From the NCBI GenBank assembly GCA_965240325.2, contig OZ251246.1:930001-994000 (forward strand): a DNA stretch of 64,000 bases. The letters are read 5' to 3'. Position 1 is the stretch's first letter. Every line of letters begins with the position of its first letter. The notes beneath the pieces were generated by a model. The model made no database searches, had not been told where the DNA came from, and saw only the letters and a list, made by a program, of their open reading frames with translations. This DNA comes from Rebecca billardiae RCC1528. Taxonomy: Eukaryota; Haptophyta. Both the position numbers and the translations under genes were made by a program. This document shows, one piece after another, positions 49,409 to 60,900 of the stretch.

Positions 49409-50424
49409 AGGGTCGTTCTTCCGAGCCCCCCCACGCTTTTTCCCCAGCCCGAGCCCGAACATTGTTGTATGAGGACCTATTGCGAACGCGGGGGCGTGGA
49501 GGCCTCCCCAGGATGACGAAACTTGGCCGGGACCAAGTGTTGTTGGAAATCCAAACAACACTTGGTCCCGGCCAAATTTCGTCACATACTATCTCGTCCC
49601 GAAAGATCGCAGGACGGAAGCTTCTGTGCCTTCCAACGTCGGCCCACGAGAGGGTCAAGAGCATGCCGTGCGTGCTTGCGGCGGTCGGCGGGGACAAGTA
49701 CGACCGGCGCGTTCGCGCGGGATCTCGTATGCTCGGCGGCGTTGGTGTTGCGGCTGGCCAGTCACATGTGACGCCTGGTTGCGCTCGCGTGCTTGAGCGC
49801 AGCTTGTGCGGCGCAAACCTCCGTTGTGCAGATCCGCCGACGTGCGCCGAACGCACTCCTCGCGCCGTGCACCCGGAGCGTTTGAATTCGTAGAAGATTT
49901 CGACCCAGCCACGATGTACACGGTCGTACGTGTCTCCAGAAGACACTTACGAGCAGGGCTCGATCGTGGCATGCCCTCCGTCTCCTCATATCATCTCGCT
50001 TAGCTGTCTGCGCACACGCGACCAGCTCCACGGTCCACCGTGCGCGGCTCGGCGCCTTGCGCGGTCGGTGGGACACCTGGTTGCCTACATTGCACACACG
50101 AGCTTCTCTGTGCCGCTCAAGGGTGCGTTGGCGCTCTGACTGCCGCCCCTCGCCGACATCGTGCGCACGAGAAGGGCCTGCACGTGCACGACAGGGACGC
50201 TAAGGTCGCGGGCTGCCCTCGCTGCTTCTCCTAAACTCCCTTGTGCCGATCCTCCCGCAATCTCAATAGCTACCGGCGCAACTCCAAAACGGAAAGGAAA
50301 TGCTCGCAAGAACGCCCGCGGCCCCTCGTTTTGAGCCCGAACATTTTTGTAAGCCACCCTAGACAAATGCTTCAGGACAGATACCCGTCTGGGCGAGCTT
50401 GCGGGGGCTCGGAAGAACGACCCT
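49409..50424. mobile_element. Non-autonomous DNA element with 22-bp terminal inverted repeats
   Basis: The left end begins AGGGTCGTTCTTCCGAG and runs into a C-run at 49430. The exact reverse complement ends at 50424, giving 1,016 bp. A GAGCCCGAACATT motif is repeated in direct orientation near both ends (about 49449 and 50332). The interior has no convincing gene but carries a long hairpin at 49514-49584. A clear target duplication was not found. Confidence 0.7.
49514..49584. repeat. 71-bp near-perfect hairpin inside the TIR element
   Basis: Arms of about 34 bases (TGACGAAACTTGGCCGGGAC... and complement) with one mismatch, one bulge and a 2-base loop. It resembles a precursor of small RNAs or an internal foldback. 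Confidence 0.85.
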
Positions 50425-51143
50425 AAAGTAACACCAGCCTAAACTTTACGGCCCTTGACCAGCCGCCCGCGGCCACGACTCATGAAGTGCTCGCTCGCGT
50501 GCGGAACACCAGCAGCAATAATTATAAAACTGCGGGGGCCGCCTGGCGGCCTTGTCCCGGTGGGGCTGGTTGAACACAGCGCGTCTAGCCAGAGCGGTCT
50601 AGGACGCGACGGAGAAGCTTGCCAGGTCAGCCAGCACACCCGACGACGATGGGACGAGTTAGCCGTTCAGCGCTGACTAACGGTATATATCCGTATATCA
50701 TTCGGTGCGGCGCCGGCGCCGCCGAGGCGCGTCACGCGTGCCGGTGCGGCAGCGCGGCCACCGCACCGCCACCGCGCGGTATTACAAGGCCCATCGAGGC
50801 GCACGGCGAGGCGCGCGTCGATGCAGTCGTCGCTGCGCACGGCCGCTCGGGTAGGACGGTGCGGCAACGGCACGCACCGTGGATGGCCCACCGACCGGTA
50901 GACCAGGACCTGCAGGCGCGGGGCAGCGAGCGGCGCAGCGGGGCACAACCTGTACGGCGTAGACTTGCGCAGCCGTCGCTGAGCATAGCCCGTCGGGCAC
51001 GACGTGGTACGATCGGCTCGCGTCGGTGCGCATGTTGTGTTGTGCAGTTCGCGAGCCCGTGTGCGCTCGTCACGATTACTGTCCACAGCTGCTGGATGGC
51101 TATTCCAGCATGCAGTGTCAGTGCCTATATATCATCATCAGTA

Positions 51144-51193
<50 letters not shown>

Positions 51194-51667
51194 TCATCGG
51201 TAGTAGTACGCACACGCCCGCCGGTTTCTATTTCGATCTAACTATGACCGGACTGGCAGGGGTCAACCGGAGCCAGAGCCTACTTAAATACGATATATAT
51301 TAACGACGAATCTCGCCATCAGAAGCGCAGCGGCAGCCTCTGGCTGCAGTAGCATGGCGCCCGCGCTGCCACTCTGACTCGGCCGCGCACTCGGCTGCCA
51401 GCCTGGCCGCTCCGCGCGTGGCCGTCCGGGCTGGCTGTGATGGATGGACTGATAAGTCGTAAGACTTCAGCAGACGACTGGCCTCGCGGCCGTCCCTGCC
51501 GGGGCGCGCGAGCGCGGCCGCCAGCGCGCGCTTCGGACGGACGCCCGGCGGCATGGAGAGCGGGCGGCAGCTTGCACGGCCGGCAGGCGCCACTGTCGGC
51601 GGCACGCCGCGGGCGGCCCCACCACGGTGCCGCCACTTGGCGGCGCGCTGCGCCACGCTCGCGGCGC
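50425..51667. other. Intergenic
   Basis: Contains a (TA)n microsatellite at about 51147-51190. No coding frame with credible composition. The promoter-distal 3' UTR of the next minus-strand gene should start near the right end. Confidence 0.55.
51147..51190. repeat. (TA)n microsatellite
   Basis: About 22 TA units without interruption, followed by TTAATCATC. Confidence 0.9.
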
Positions 51668-53314
51668 TCAGCCAGCCGTGTGTCGCCTGTCGCCCACGCC
51701 CGCCTCGACGAGCTGCGGCACCTCCAGCGTCTGCCCCTTGGTGGTCGAGGAGCGGCTGCGCCGGCGCATCAGCCGGGCGATCGGGTTCTTGGGTCCCTCG
51801 TCGTCCAGCACGTTTGCCGTCGCGCGCCGCGAGCCGAGGCTGGGCTTGGCTCTGGGCGCGGCGGCGGCGGCAGCGGCTGCCGGCGGGTCCGCGCGCGGCG
51901 GCGACTGCGCCTCCGGCGGCGTGTTGCGCCGGCTGATGAAGTTGAGCGTGTTCGAGCGCGAGAAGAAGCGCCTGGCCATCGCCGCGGGCGAGGCGGGCGC
52001 GGTGCCGACGGGCGAGGCGCTGCTCGCAGGCGCGTCTGCCTGCTTAGGCGCGGCGGCCAACTCCTGCTGCGCCGCGGCGCGCGCCGCGTGGGCGGCGTAG
52101 GAGACGTCGTTCACGGTCTTGTTCCGCGGGGCGAGGCGGCGCTGCCGCTGGGGCGTGTTCTTGGGCGTGACCAGCGGCGTCGCGCTCGTCGGCGGGACAA
52201 CGTTGCCCGCGGCGGCGTCGGCGGGCGCGAGCGACTGAGCCGCCGCCAGCTGCTGCGCTGTCTTGCCGTGGCCGCTGTCCACGTCGAAGCTCGTGTGCAA
52301 GCGCGGGCTCTCGTACGAGGGCGCCTCGAGCGCGCCCGTGCGCGGGTTGATCACCAGCGCGCCCTCCGTCACGCGCCGCCCGCCCAGCGCGCTCACCGCG
52401 GGCTGCTCGAGTGAGCCCGCCGCCGCCGCCGCGCCCACCCCGCCCGACAGCAGCCTGCGCCGCCGGTGCTGCGGCGAGTTCTTGGGCGTGTACAGCGGCG
52501 TGACCGGCTTCGAGCGCGCGACCGCGGCGGGGAGCGTCTGGTCATCGATGCGCAGGTCGCCCGAGTCCGTCGCCGGGATCCGCCCGGCGGGGCGCAGCGC
52601 CGTCCGGCCGGGCGAGCCGTCGGCGCGCGTCGGCGCCGTCCGCCCAGGCGAGACGTCGGCGCGCGCCGGCGCGGGCGCGGGCGCGCCATCTGCCTCGCCG
52701 TCGACGGACAGCTCGAGCGCGGAGAGCTGGACGGCGGCCCCGGTGGCGTCGGGCGGCGGCGCATGCTCGCGCGCCGGCGCGGTGGGGTCGATGCCGTCCG
52801 CGACAACGGTGTGCGCGTGGCGCTGCTCGGCGCTCGCGCCACCGGCGGGGCCAGAGGGCCGCTCAGCCGGCTGGGTGGCGGGTTGGGCGGGCGGGTTGGG
52901 CGGCGAGGGCGGCGCCTCGGGTGCGGCGGGCGCGCCCGTGTCTTGCGCTGCCGCGCCCTCTGCGCTCCCCGCCGCGCCCTTGCCCGCCGCCTCCTCGGCG
53001 GCGGCGGCGGGCGCGTCTGCGGGTCGCGTCTTCTTCCGCGCGATCGGCGGCTGCCGCTTGCTGCCGGGCACGCGGTCGGAGTTGTTCGCCTCGGACATCT
53101 TGTCGTCCTCGCCTTCGCTCTCGTCGCTCGACGTGAGCGTGATCACGACGGCGGGCAGCGTGTGCCGCACGCGCCCGCCGATCGTCGCGACGCGCGGCCG
53201 CAGCAGCACGACCTGCTCGGTGTCCGCATCGCACGCCGGCATCTCAAACTTGATCTCCTCCTCCGCGCTGCTGCGCGTGAAGCGCTTGGAGAGCATGCGC
53301 CCGCGCTTGAGCAT
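51668..53314 (-). CDS. Disordered Ser/Thr-Pro-rich protein with repeated TPKN(S/T)PQ motif
   Basis: 548 residues from ATG 53314, single exon. The open frame upstream has only non-ATG starts. The N-terminus is compact (SKRFTRSSAEEEIKFEMPAC, VVLLRPRVATIGGRV, PAVVITLTSSDESEGEDD). The rest is Ala/Pro/Ser/Arg-rich and probably disordered. Repeated modules of the type TPLYTPKNSPQHRRRR, TPLVTPKNTPQRQRR and ISRRNTPPEAQ stand out. There is also a PGRTAPTRADGS/PGRTALRPAG pair. The Ser/Thr-Pro-basic pattern is what proline-directed kinases (CDK/MAPK) phosphorylate, so a cell-cycle or signalling substrate or scaffold is plausible. No domain recognised. It is counted as a real gene because the frame is long, its repeats are conserved in protein rather than base composition, and it begins with an acidic ordered region. 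Confidence 0.6.
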   Translation of the reverse strand: MLKRGRMLSKRFTRSSAEEEIKFEMPACDADTEQVVLLRPRVATIGGRVRHTLPAVVITLTSSDESEGEDDKMSEANNSDRVPGSKRQPPIARKKTRPADAPAAAAEEAAGKGAAGSAEGAAAQDTGAPAAPEAPPSPPNPPAQPATQPAERPSGPAGGASAEQRHAHTVVADGIDPTAPAREHAPPPDATGAAVQLSALELSVDGEADGAPAPAPARADVSPGRTAPTRADGSPGRTALRPAGRIPATDSGDLRIDDQTLPAAVARSKPVTPLYTPKNSPQHRRRRLLSGGVGAAAAAGSLEQPAVSALGGRRVTEGALVINPRTGALEAPSYESPRLHTSFDVDSGHGKTAQQLAAAQSLAPADAAAGNVVPPTSATPLVTPKNTPQRQRRLAPRNKTVNDVSYAAHAARAAAQQELAAAPKQADAPASSASPVGTAPASPAAMARRFFSRSNTLNFISRRNTPPEAQSPPRADPPAAAAAAAAPRAKPSLGSRRATANVLDDEGPKNPIARLMRRRSRSSTTKGQTLEVPQLVEAGVGDRRHTAG

Positions 53315-53878
53315 GCTTGGTGCCGGCGGCTCGCGCGCGCGCGAGTCCCGTCTGCGTGCGTCCGCGTGCGGCGGGTGCGGCAGTCCACACGCCTTTCGCA
53401 ACCACTCGCCGGGCTGCCCCGCGGAGCTCTCCTCTCAGTTCATCTGGCGCCGTCCACCGGAGGGAATCTTTGTGTCGAGGGCGCATCAGGAACTGAGCGT
53501 TGATCACGGCGCAATAGGCGCTCGTCAGGCGCTCGTTGATATGTATGGGTAAATGTGAGCCTGCGATTGGAGAATGGCGGTCGCCAATCGGCGCAGGAGC
53601 TCTCAAGGAGGAATTTCGTCAGCCGGCGAAGATGCGCGCGCGCTCGATCGATGCAACATTCGCGTCGTCGTCGCCTTCATGAGTCCGGCTCGTGAATGAT
53701 CGCCCGCTAAAATGAATATCGCCAATGTTGTGGAATAGGGATACATACGGGGGTACCCGAATGAATAGTGAGCTGCTTGCGCCTTGCCGATCCCAAGTCC
53801 GGCGCATCTCCCAGAATCTCTCAGACAGGCAAACGGCTGCATGCAGCATGACGCATGGCTCCCACTCATGGCCGCAGC
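53315..53878. other. Spacer between two same-strand genes
   Basis: 564 bp, lower in GC. It contains the promoter side of the disordered-protein gene and the 3' UTR of the giant gene. Confidence 0.5.
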
Positions 53879-54558
53879 CTAGTCGCGGTCGAGGCGGAAG
53901 AGCTCCGCCTTGAAGTCGTACTGCGTGTCGCGCGGCGCGGCGTGCCCCTGCGTCGCGCCGAGCAGCCCCGCCTGGCTCACCGCCCACAGGCTGCCCGGCT
54001 TGCTCGTCGCGCCGACGCCGCCCGCCTCTGCGACCTTGCGCGGCGGCGCGGCCGCCTGCCGGCACCAGCGCGCGGGCACGCAGTGCACGGCGGTGGGCGG
54101 CGGCTCCTCGTCGGAGCACGTCGCGACGAAGCCGAGCGCCACGTACGCCGCCGACGGCGCGATCGGCCGCCACACGTACAGCGGGCGCGCGCCCAGCTGC
54201 GTGCTCCACACGAGCTTGTACCGGTGCGGGTGCGGCAGCGCGCTGCGCGCGACCTCGGCGAAGCGCTCGCTCGCGCCGAGGCCGCCGAGGCCGAAGCTCG
54301 ACGCGGTCGAGGCGAGCTCCACCAGCATGCGCGCGGGCTGCGGCGCGCCCTTCGCCTTCGCCGGGTTGCCCACCGTCGACGCGTAGTGGCCGATGCACAG
54401 CTTGAGGCTCGCCTTGGTGAGTCCGACCGAGTCGGGCGCGGGCGCCCACACGGAGACGGCGGGCTCGGACCAGCCGCCGCCGTGCTGCGCCGCGGAGGAC
54501 CAGACCTCGGTGAAGGCGGACGCCTTGCGCACGCGCACCTCGAACCCGCGCATGTCCA

Positions 54559-54590
<32 letters not shown>

Positions 54591-54625
54591 GCGGCGCCGG
54601 CCGCGGCGGCGCCGGCCGCGGCCGT

Positions 54626-54658
<33 letters not shown>

Positions 54659-54822
54659 CAGGCTGGTGCGCCGCTCGTCGCCGCCGCCGCCCATGCGCAG
54701 CGGGCCGAGCTCGGGCACGGCGACGGGGCGGATGGTGCGCTGCACCTCCTCCAGCCCGCCACCCAGCCCGAGGCTCGCGAGGCCCGACGCGCCGCCGCCT
54801 CCACCCGCGCCGCGCGAACCAA

Positions 54823-54858
<36 letters not shown>

Positions 54859-57800
54859 TGAGAACGCCCCCGCCGCCGCCGCCGGCCGACGGTCCGCCGA
54901 GGAGGTCGTCGAGGTCGGAGCCGAGGCTGCTCGCGGCGGCGTGCGCCGCGTCGGCGCGCGCGAGGCCGAGGTACCCGCCCGCGCCGCCCTCGCCCGCGCC
55001 GCCCCCGCCTGCGCCGAGCAGCGCGGCCGGCGGCGGCGGCGGCGGCGCCGGCAGCCCGTCCGCGCGGCCGAGGCTTGGCGCAGACGCCGCGTCGGCGTCG
55101 ACGTCGTCCTCGCGCCTCGCGGCGAAGGCGGCGCGGAAGTCGTCGGCGCCGAGCACGCCGTCGCCGCTCGAGTCGAGCGCGCGCACGGTGGCGTGCAGCT
55201 GCTCCACGCTCAGGCTGACGCCGAGCCACGCCACGCCCGCCGCCAGCTCAGCGCAGGACAGCTGCCCCGAGCGCGACTTGTTGAAAAGGGAAAACGCGTC
55301 GCGCGCGGAGAGGCCCTTGGCGGCGAGCGCGCCGCGGAGCCGGCGCAGCACGGCCGCTTGCTCGAGGAGCGCGAACTCGTCGGGCGCGGCGAAGAGCGAC
55401 TCGAGCGCGGCGGGCACGCCGTGCCGCGCGCGCTGGTGCCGCCGCCGCCGCACGACAAGCAGCCCGCCGCCCGCGCGCGCCGCGTCCGCAGCCATCTGCT
55501 GCTGCCGCCGCCGGCACGCGCGCACGTCCACGAACCAGACCTGCCGAGGGCACGGGCGCGGGGCGGCGGGCGGGCGGGTACGGGGCGCGGCAGCGGCGCG
55601 GCGCAGGGCAGCGCGCGGCGCGGCGGCGTCAGGGCGGCGGCGGTGCGTGCGCGCAAGCGCGAGCGCACGGCACGGCCCGCGCGCACGCGCCGCGCGCCGC
55701 CGTGCGCGCGCCTTGCGCGAGGTGGGCGGCGTGCTGCGCAGCGCGCGCAGCAGCGAGATTGCATCTCGCTCGTCGTATTCGGACTCGGAGTCGACGAAGC
55801 GGAAGCACTGGCGCGCGACGTACTCGACGTAGTCGGGGCGCGCTGCCCAGCCGGGCGAGGCGTCCAGCAGCGCGCCGTGCGCGCGCAGCGCGAGCTGCGT
55901 GCGCCCGAGCCCGAGACCGCCGGGCGCGTGCGCGGCGATGTGCACCGCGCCGCGCACCGCCTCCGCCTCTGCGAGGGACAGGAGCACGAAGCAACGGCCC
56001 GGCGCGCCGCGCCGCACGCGCACGAGCTGCTCGCCCGCGATGCGCATGAAGTCCGCCAGGTCGAAGCCGTCAGAGCCGCCGCCGCCGCCGCCGTTCGCGC
56101 CGCCCGGCGCGCCGCCCGCCGAGCCGCCGAGCGCGGCAATCTGGGCGCCGAGGTGGCCGCCCAGCATGGCCGCCGCCTCGGCCGCCGCCGGGCGCAGCTC
56201 GTCGGGCAGGTCCACGTCGATGGCGCGCAGCGCGGCCGCGAGCTCCTGCGCAGCGGCGGCGCGGCGCGCGCGTGCGGGCGGCGGAGCGCGCGGGCGGCGC
56301 GGCGGCGCGGCGGCGCGGGGGCGCGGGGGCGCGTTTGAAGTGGTGGGGGCGAACCAACGCCGCCGCCGGCTGCGCCCGGTGGGCGGGCGGGCGGGCTGCC
56401 TCCGCGCCACACCGCCAGCAGCGCCGCGCTCGGCGCGCGCTGCGTGCCGCGCGCGCGGCGCGGCGCGGCGGCGGCGCGCGGGCGCGCACCGCGCGGCTGA
56501 GCTGGCCGCGGCCGCGCGAGTCGAAGAGGCTAAAGATGGAGCGCATCTGCGCGTGCTGCGCCTCCGAGTACTGGAACGTCTCGCCGCCGGCGGAGGAGTA
56601 GGCGGCGCGCACGCCGCTCAGCCGCGCGCGCAGCCAGCCGCTCGCGCCGCCGCCGCCGCCGCCCTCGCCCTCCGCCGTCGGCAGTTGCAGCTGCGGTAAG
56701 GCGGGCGCGCGGCGCGCGGCGCGCGGCGCGCGGCGGCGCGCGTGAGTCAGCTCCCGTGCGCGCGCACAAGCCGCCGGTGCGCCCGACGCCCCGCGCGCCG
56801 CGCGCCCGCCGCGCCCGCGCCCGCCCCGCCACGCGCGCCGTTGGCAGCCGCCGTGCGCGCGCGCGCACCTCAAGCGCCATGATGACGTTCTTCAGCCGCC
56901 TGTGGTGCTTGCGCCACGCCGGGTGGTACCAGTTGTGCGACTGCCGCAGGTACTCGGGGAAGGAGAGGGCCGAGGCCCTGGCCACGAAGGTGCGGTGCAC
57001 GGCGAACTCGGAGGTGCAGTAGAAGGGCAGGCTGGCTGCGCTGGGCGCGGGGCGGCCATCGGGCGCGGCGAGGCTGTCCAGACGCCACGGCCTGCGGCGC
57101 CGATGGGCCCGGGCGGCGAGGCGCGCGGCGGGCAGCGGCGTGGCGGGGCGGAGGGCGGGCGGGCGGGCTCAGCCGTTGGCGCGAGCGCTCGCGCTCTCGC
57201 TCGCGCGCGCGTGCACGCCAGCGGCAGCGGCGCGCGAGCCCAGCCGCGCCGCGCGGCGCAGCGCGCGCGGCGCGGCGCACGCAGCGGCCGCCCGCGCCCG
57301 CGCCCACGCGCGGCCGCGCGTGGGCGCGCCGCCTCACCGCAGCGTTTCGTCATCTCGGGAGAAGGGAAGGCGCGCTGGCTCCTCAGGCTCTTCCTCCTGC
57401 TGCTGCTGCTGCTGCACCTGCTGCTGCTGCTCCTGCTGCTGCTGCGCCTCCTGCTCCTCCTCCGCCTCCGCCTCCGCCTCCGCCTCCGCCACCTGCTCAG
57501 ACTCCAGACCGCCCGCGCCCACGCCGCCGCCGCCGCCCGCCGCCGCCGCCGCCGTGTGCCGGTTGCCCGCGGCCACGATCGCGTCCGAGCCGGTCTCGCG
57601 AGCGTCGCGCAGGATCGTGTCGACGGTCGAGAGCTCGGCCGCGTCGGCGAGGAGGTGCGCGTGGCACTCGGCCTGCTCCGAGAGCACGTCCGCCCACGCG
57701 CTGCGCAAGCGGCCGCCGGGCGCGCGCGCGCGCGCAAGGGTGGGCCGGGCGAGCGCGCGGCGCGCGCGCCCGGCGGTGCGCGCGCTTCGTGTCGAGGCGC

Positions 57801-57943
57801 TTTGTGTCGAGGTGCGGCGCGCGTGCGGTGCGCGCGCCGCCGCGCGCGCGCGCACCGCACGCTGGGCACGCCGGACTCGACGGCGAACTCGAGCGGCTCT
57901 CGGAAGACCTCCAGCGCCGCGCGCACGTCGGACACGCCCGTCA

Positions 57944-57991
<48 letters not shown>

Positions 57992-60900
57992 GGCCCAAGC
58001 GTCCGCGGTGCCGGCCGCTGCTGCCGTCGGCGACGGCGGCGAGGGCGAGCGGCCTGCGCTGCCCCGCCGCCACCTCCTTGGCCGGGCCGACGACCTCGTC
58101 GCGCTTCTGCCGCAGCAGCCGGAACGAGCGCTTGCGCCACACGTTCGCCAGCCGCTGCTCGTTGAGCAGCGCGTGCTGCATGCACTCGTGCCGCACCGAG
58201 TTGAGCACAAGCCAGGCGCACACCTCTGCGAGCGTAGGTGCTGGCGGCGCCGCGCCGCCCGCGCCGCCGCCGCCGCCGCCGCCGAGCGGCGCGCCGCCGC
58301 CGCCGCCGCTGTCCAGCTCGAGGAGCGAGCCGGCGGCGGCGCCCGGCGGCAGCGGCGGCGGCGGGCTGGGCAGCCCGCCGCCCAGCCGCCCGCCGGAGAG
58401 CGCGCGCGCCGCCGCCACGAGCTGCGCGACCTCCGGCTGCACGAGCACACGCACCGTCTGCCCCGCGCCGATGCCGCGCATGCGGAACGCGCCCTGCGCG
58501 AGGTCGCGGAAGGTCATCGCGTGGCCGAGCGTGATCGCCGCGCGCGCGTCGGGCGGCTGCTCGATGTCCGTGCCCGTCGTGTTCACCTGCGCCGGGCGCG
58601 CGCGCGCGCGCGCGAGCGCGGCGCGCGCGCGCGGTGGCGCGCGGCGTGAGGCGCGCGCGGGCACGGCTTGATCTCGCTCGATCTGGCTGGCTGGGCCGGC
58701 CCGCCGCCCGCGTGCTTGCTGCCGCCACCACAGCGCACGCTTGGCCCGCATGCGCACATTCACGCACACTCACATACACGCACGCACACACACGCGCACA
58801 CGCACACACGCACGCGCGCACACGCACACACCTGGTCGTAGTAGGTGAAGCGCTGCGCGGGCGGCACGCCGCACTGCGACAGCGGCACCGGCCTCGCCGA
58901 GCGGCGCGTGAGCACGAGCTTGTCGCCCGCCTCGTCGAGGAAGACCACCGCGGCGAGCGGCAGCCCGGACTCGAGCAGAGTCCGGGCGACTTCGAGGTTG
59001 GAGAGTCCGGTGATGATGGCGCCCGTGTCGATGAGCGCGTGCAGCGGCGGCCGCGCGCTCGCGACGCGGCGCAGCAGCGACTCGGGCGACCAGCCCGCCT
59101 CGACGGGCTCGACCGACGCGACAAAGTCGGAGGTGAGCACGTGCAGCACGCGCCCGTCGTCGCCGCGCGCGTACCGGCACTGCCCCAGCTCGAGGGGCAG
59201 CAGGTCGTTGGGCGTGCCGGAGAAGCCGACGCGTGTGGGCGCGAGCATACTGCCGCCCAGGTCCTGCCCGCACGCGCTCAGCTTGGCCTGCTGCCGCGCC
59301 ATCGTGACCGGGAAGGCGAAGTCGTGCAGGTAGTGGCCAATCACCTCTGCACGCACGCACGGTCGGGCGCACGCACACCCAGCGACAGCGGCGCACGGCG
59401 GCGGCGGCGCGCGTGAGCGGGTGGCCCCGCCCGGCGGAAGGACGGGGCCATGGACGGCGGCCATGGACGGCGGCCATGGACGGCGGCCATGGACGGCGGC
59501 CATGGACCGGGCCATGGACGGGGGCGGCGCGAGTTGGGGCGGCTCCGCGCAACGCGCAGCGCGCGCACGCACGCGCACAACCACACGAATGCGCACATGC
59601 ACACACGCGCACGCAAGCACAACCACGCGCGCGCACACGCACGCGCACGCACGCACGCGCACGCACGCACGCGCACACCTGGCAGGTTGCGCAGCAGCGA
59701 GTCCAGCAGCTCGACCAGCTCCACGTCGCGCACGTCTAGCAGCTGCAGTGGCGGCACCTCCGGACGGCCGCCCGCGCCCGTGCCCACGGACGACGGGCCG
59801 GCCGAGTCGTCGGGCGCGGAGAGGCGGAGGAGGTCGGGCGGCGCGGCGGGCTTGGCCGCGGCGGCGGCGGCCGAGAGCGGCACGCCGCGCACCACGCCGC
59901 CGCCCAGCTCGACCCAGCGCGCAAACATCTGGCACGCCGGCCGCTGCCGGTACGGCCCCTCCTCCTCCGCCATCAGGTCCAACAGGTTGAGCAGCACGCC
60001 GAGCACGTCCGTGCGCCGCAGCCCCTGGTACCGGTACGCGAGGATCGTCAGCCCGATCAGCACGTCCGGGTTTGCAAACTCGGACGCGGCGGAGGGCACG
60101 CCCTTGCCCACGTACGGGATCGCGAGCAGCAGCCTCGAGCGGGAGTTGGCCGCGAGGCGCGGGCCGCCGCCCGCGGGCTCGTCCGCGCCCGCGCCCAGCC
60201 CGGCCATCTCGGGCGGCAGCAGCCCGTAGTGCACGAGGCACACGCGCGAGACGAGGTGCGGCAGCACGTGGTCCACCCACGTGCGGCACAGGTTGACGCT
60301 CTTCGCGTGCTCCTCCGAGAGCACCTCGCGCACGCACCGCGCCGCCTCGGGCGCGTGCTCGGGCCCGCCGAGCAGGTACGCGAGCGCGTGCTCATCTGAG
60401 AGGCCGCGCACCTGCTCCGCGCGCAGCCAGAGCACCGCCCAGCGCGCGAGCAGCGGCCGGAGCTGCCGCCGCGCCGCCGCGCCGCGCAGGCACACACCGC
60501 GCGTGCACGCGCGTTCGCGCGCGCGTCAGTCAGAGAGAGACAGGGGGGCAGCGGCCGCGCGCGCGCGCGCCCACACACGCGCACACACGCCCGCCCGCGC
60601 CGAGCGCGCCGCGCGCGGCGCCTCCGCGCGCGCAGCGAATGCACCTGGTTGGCGTAGAAGCTGTCGTCGAGCACGAGCAGGTGCGGGTGCGTCTGCACGA
60701 CGCGCTGCGCCACGCCCGCGTCGAGCGCCGAGCCCAGCTGCCGCAGCAGCGCCTGCGCCTCGGACGAGTCGGCAAAGTCGACGGAGAGCCGCCCAGTGCC
60801 CGCGTGCAGCAGCGCGTCCAGCAGGTGCCAGCCCGCCTCCCAGCGCGCCGGCGAGTGGTCCAGCGGCGCGCGCTCGCCCAGCGGCCAGTTGAGCTCCGAC

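Noticed and set aside
54840-54850. Possible in-frame errors in the long Gly (GCC/CCG) runs of the giant gene
   Set aside because: Run lengths cannot be judged from sequence alone, and the frame stays open to a natural stop, so no frameshift was called.
59446-59526. Regular CCATGGACGGCGG repeats as a CRISPR-like array
   Set aside because: A simple head-to-tail minisatellite inside an intron, with no spacers and a eukaryotic context.
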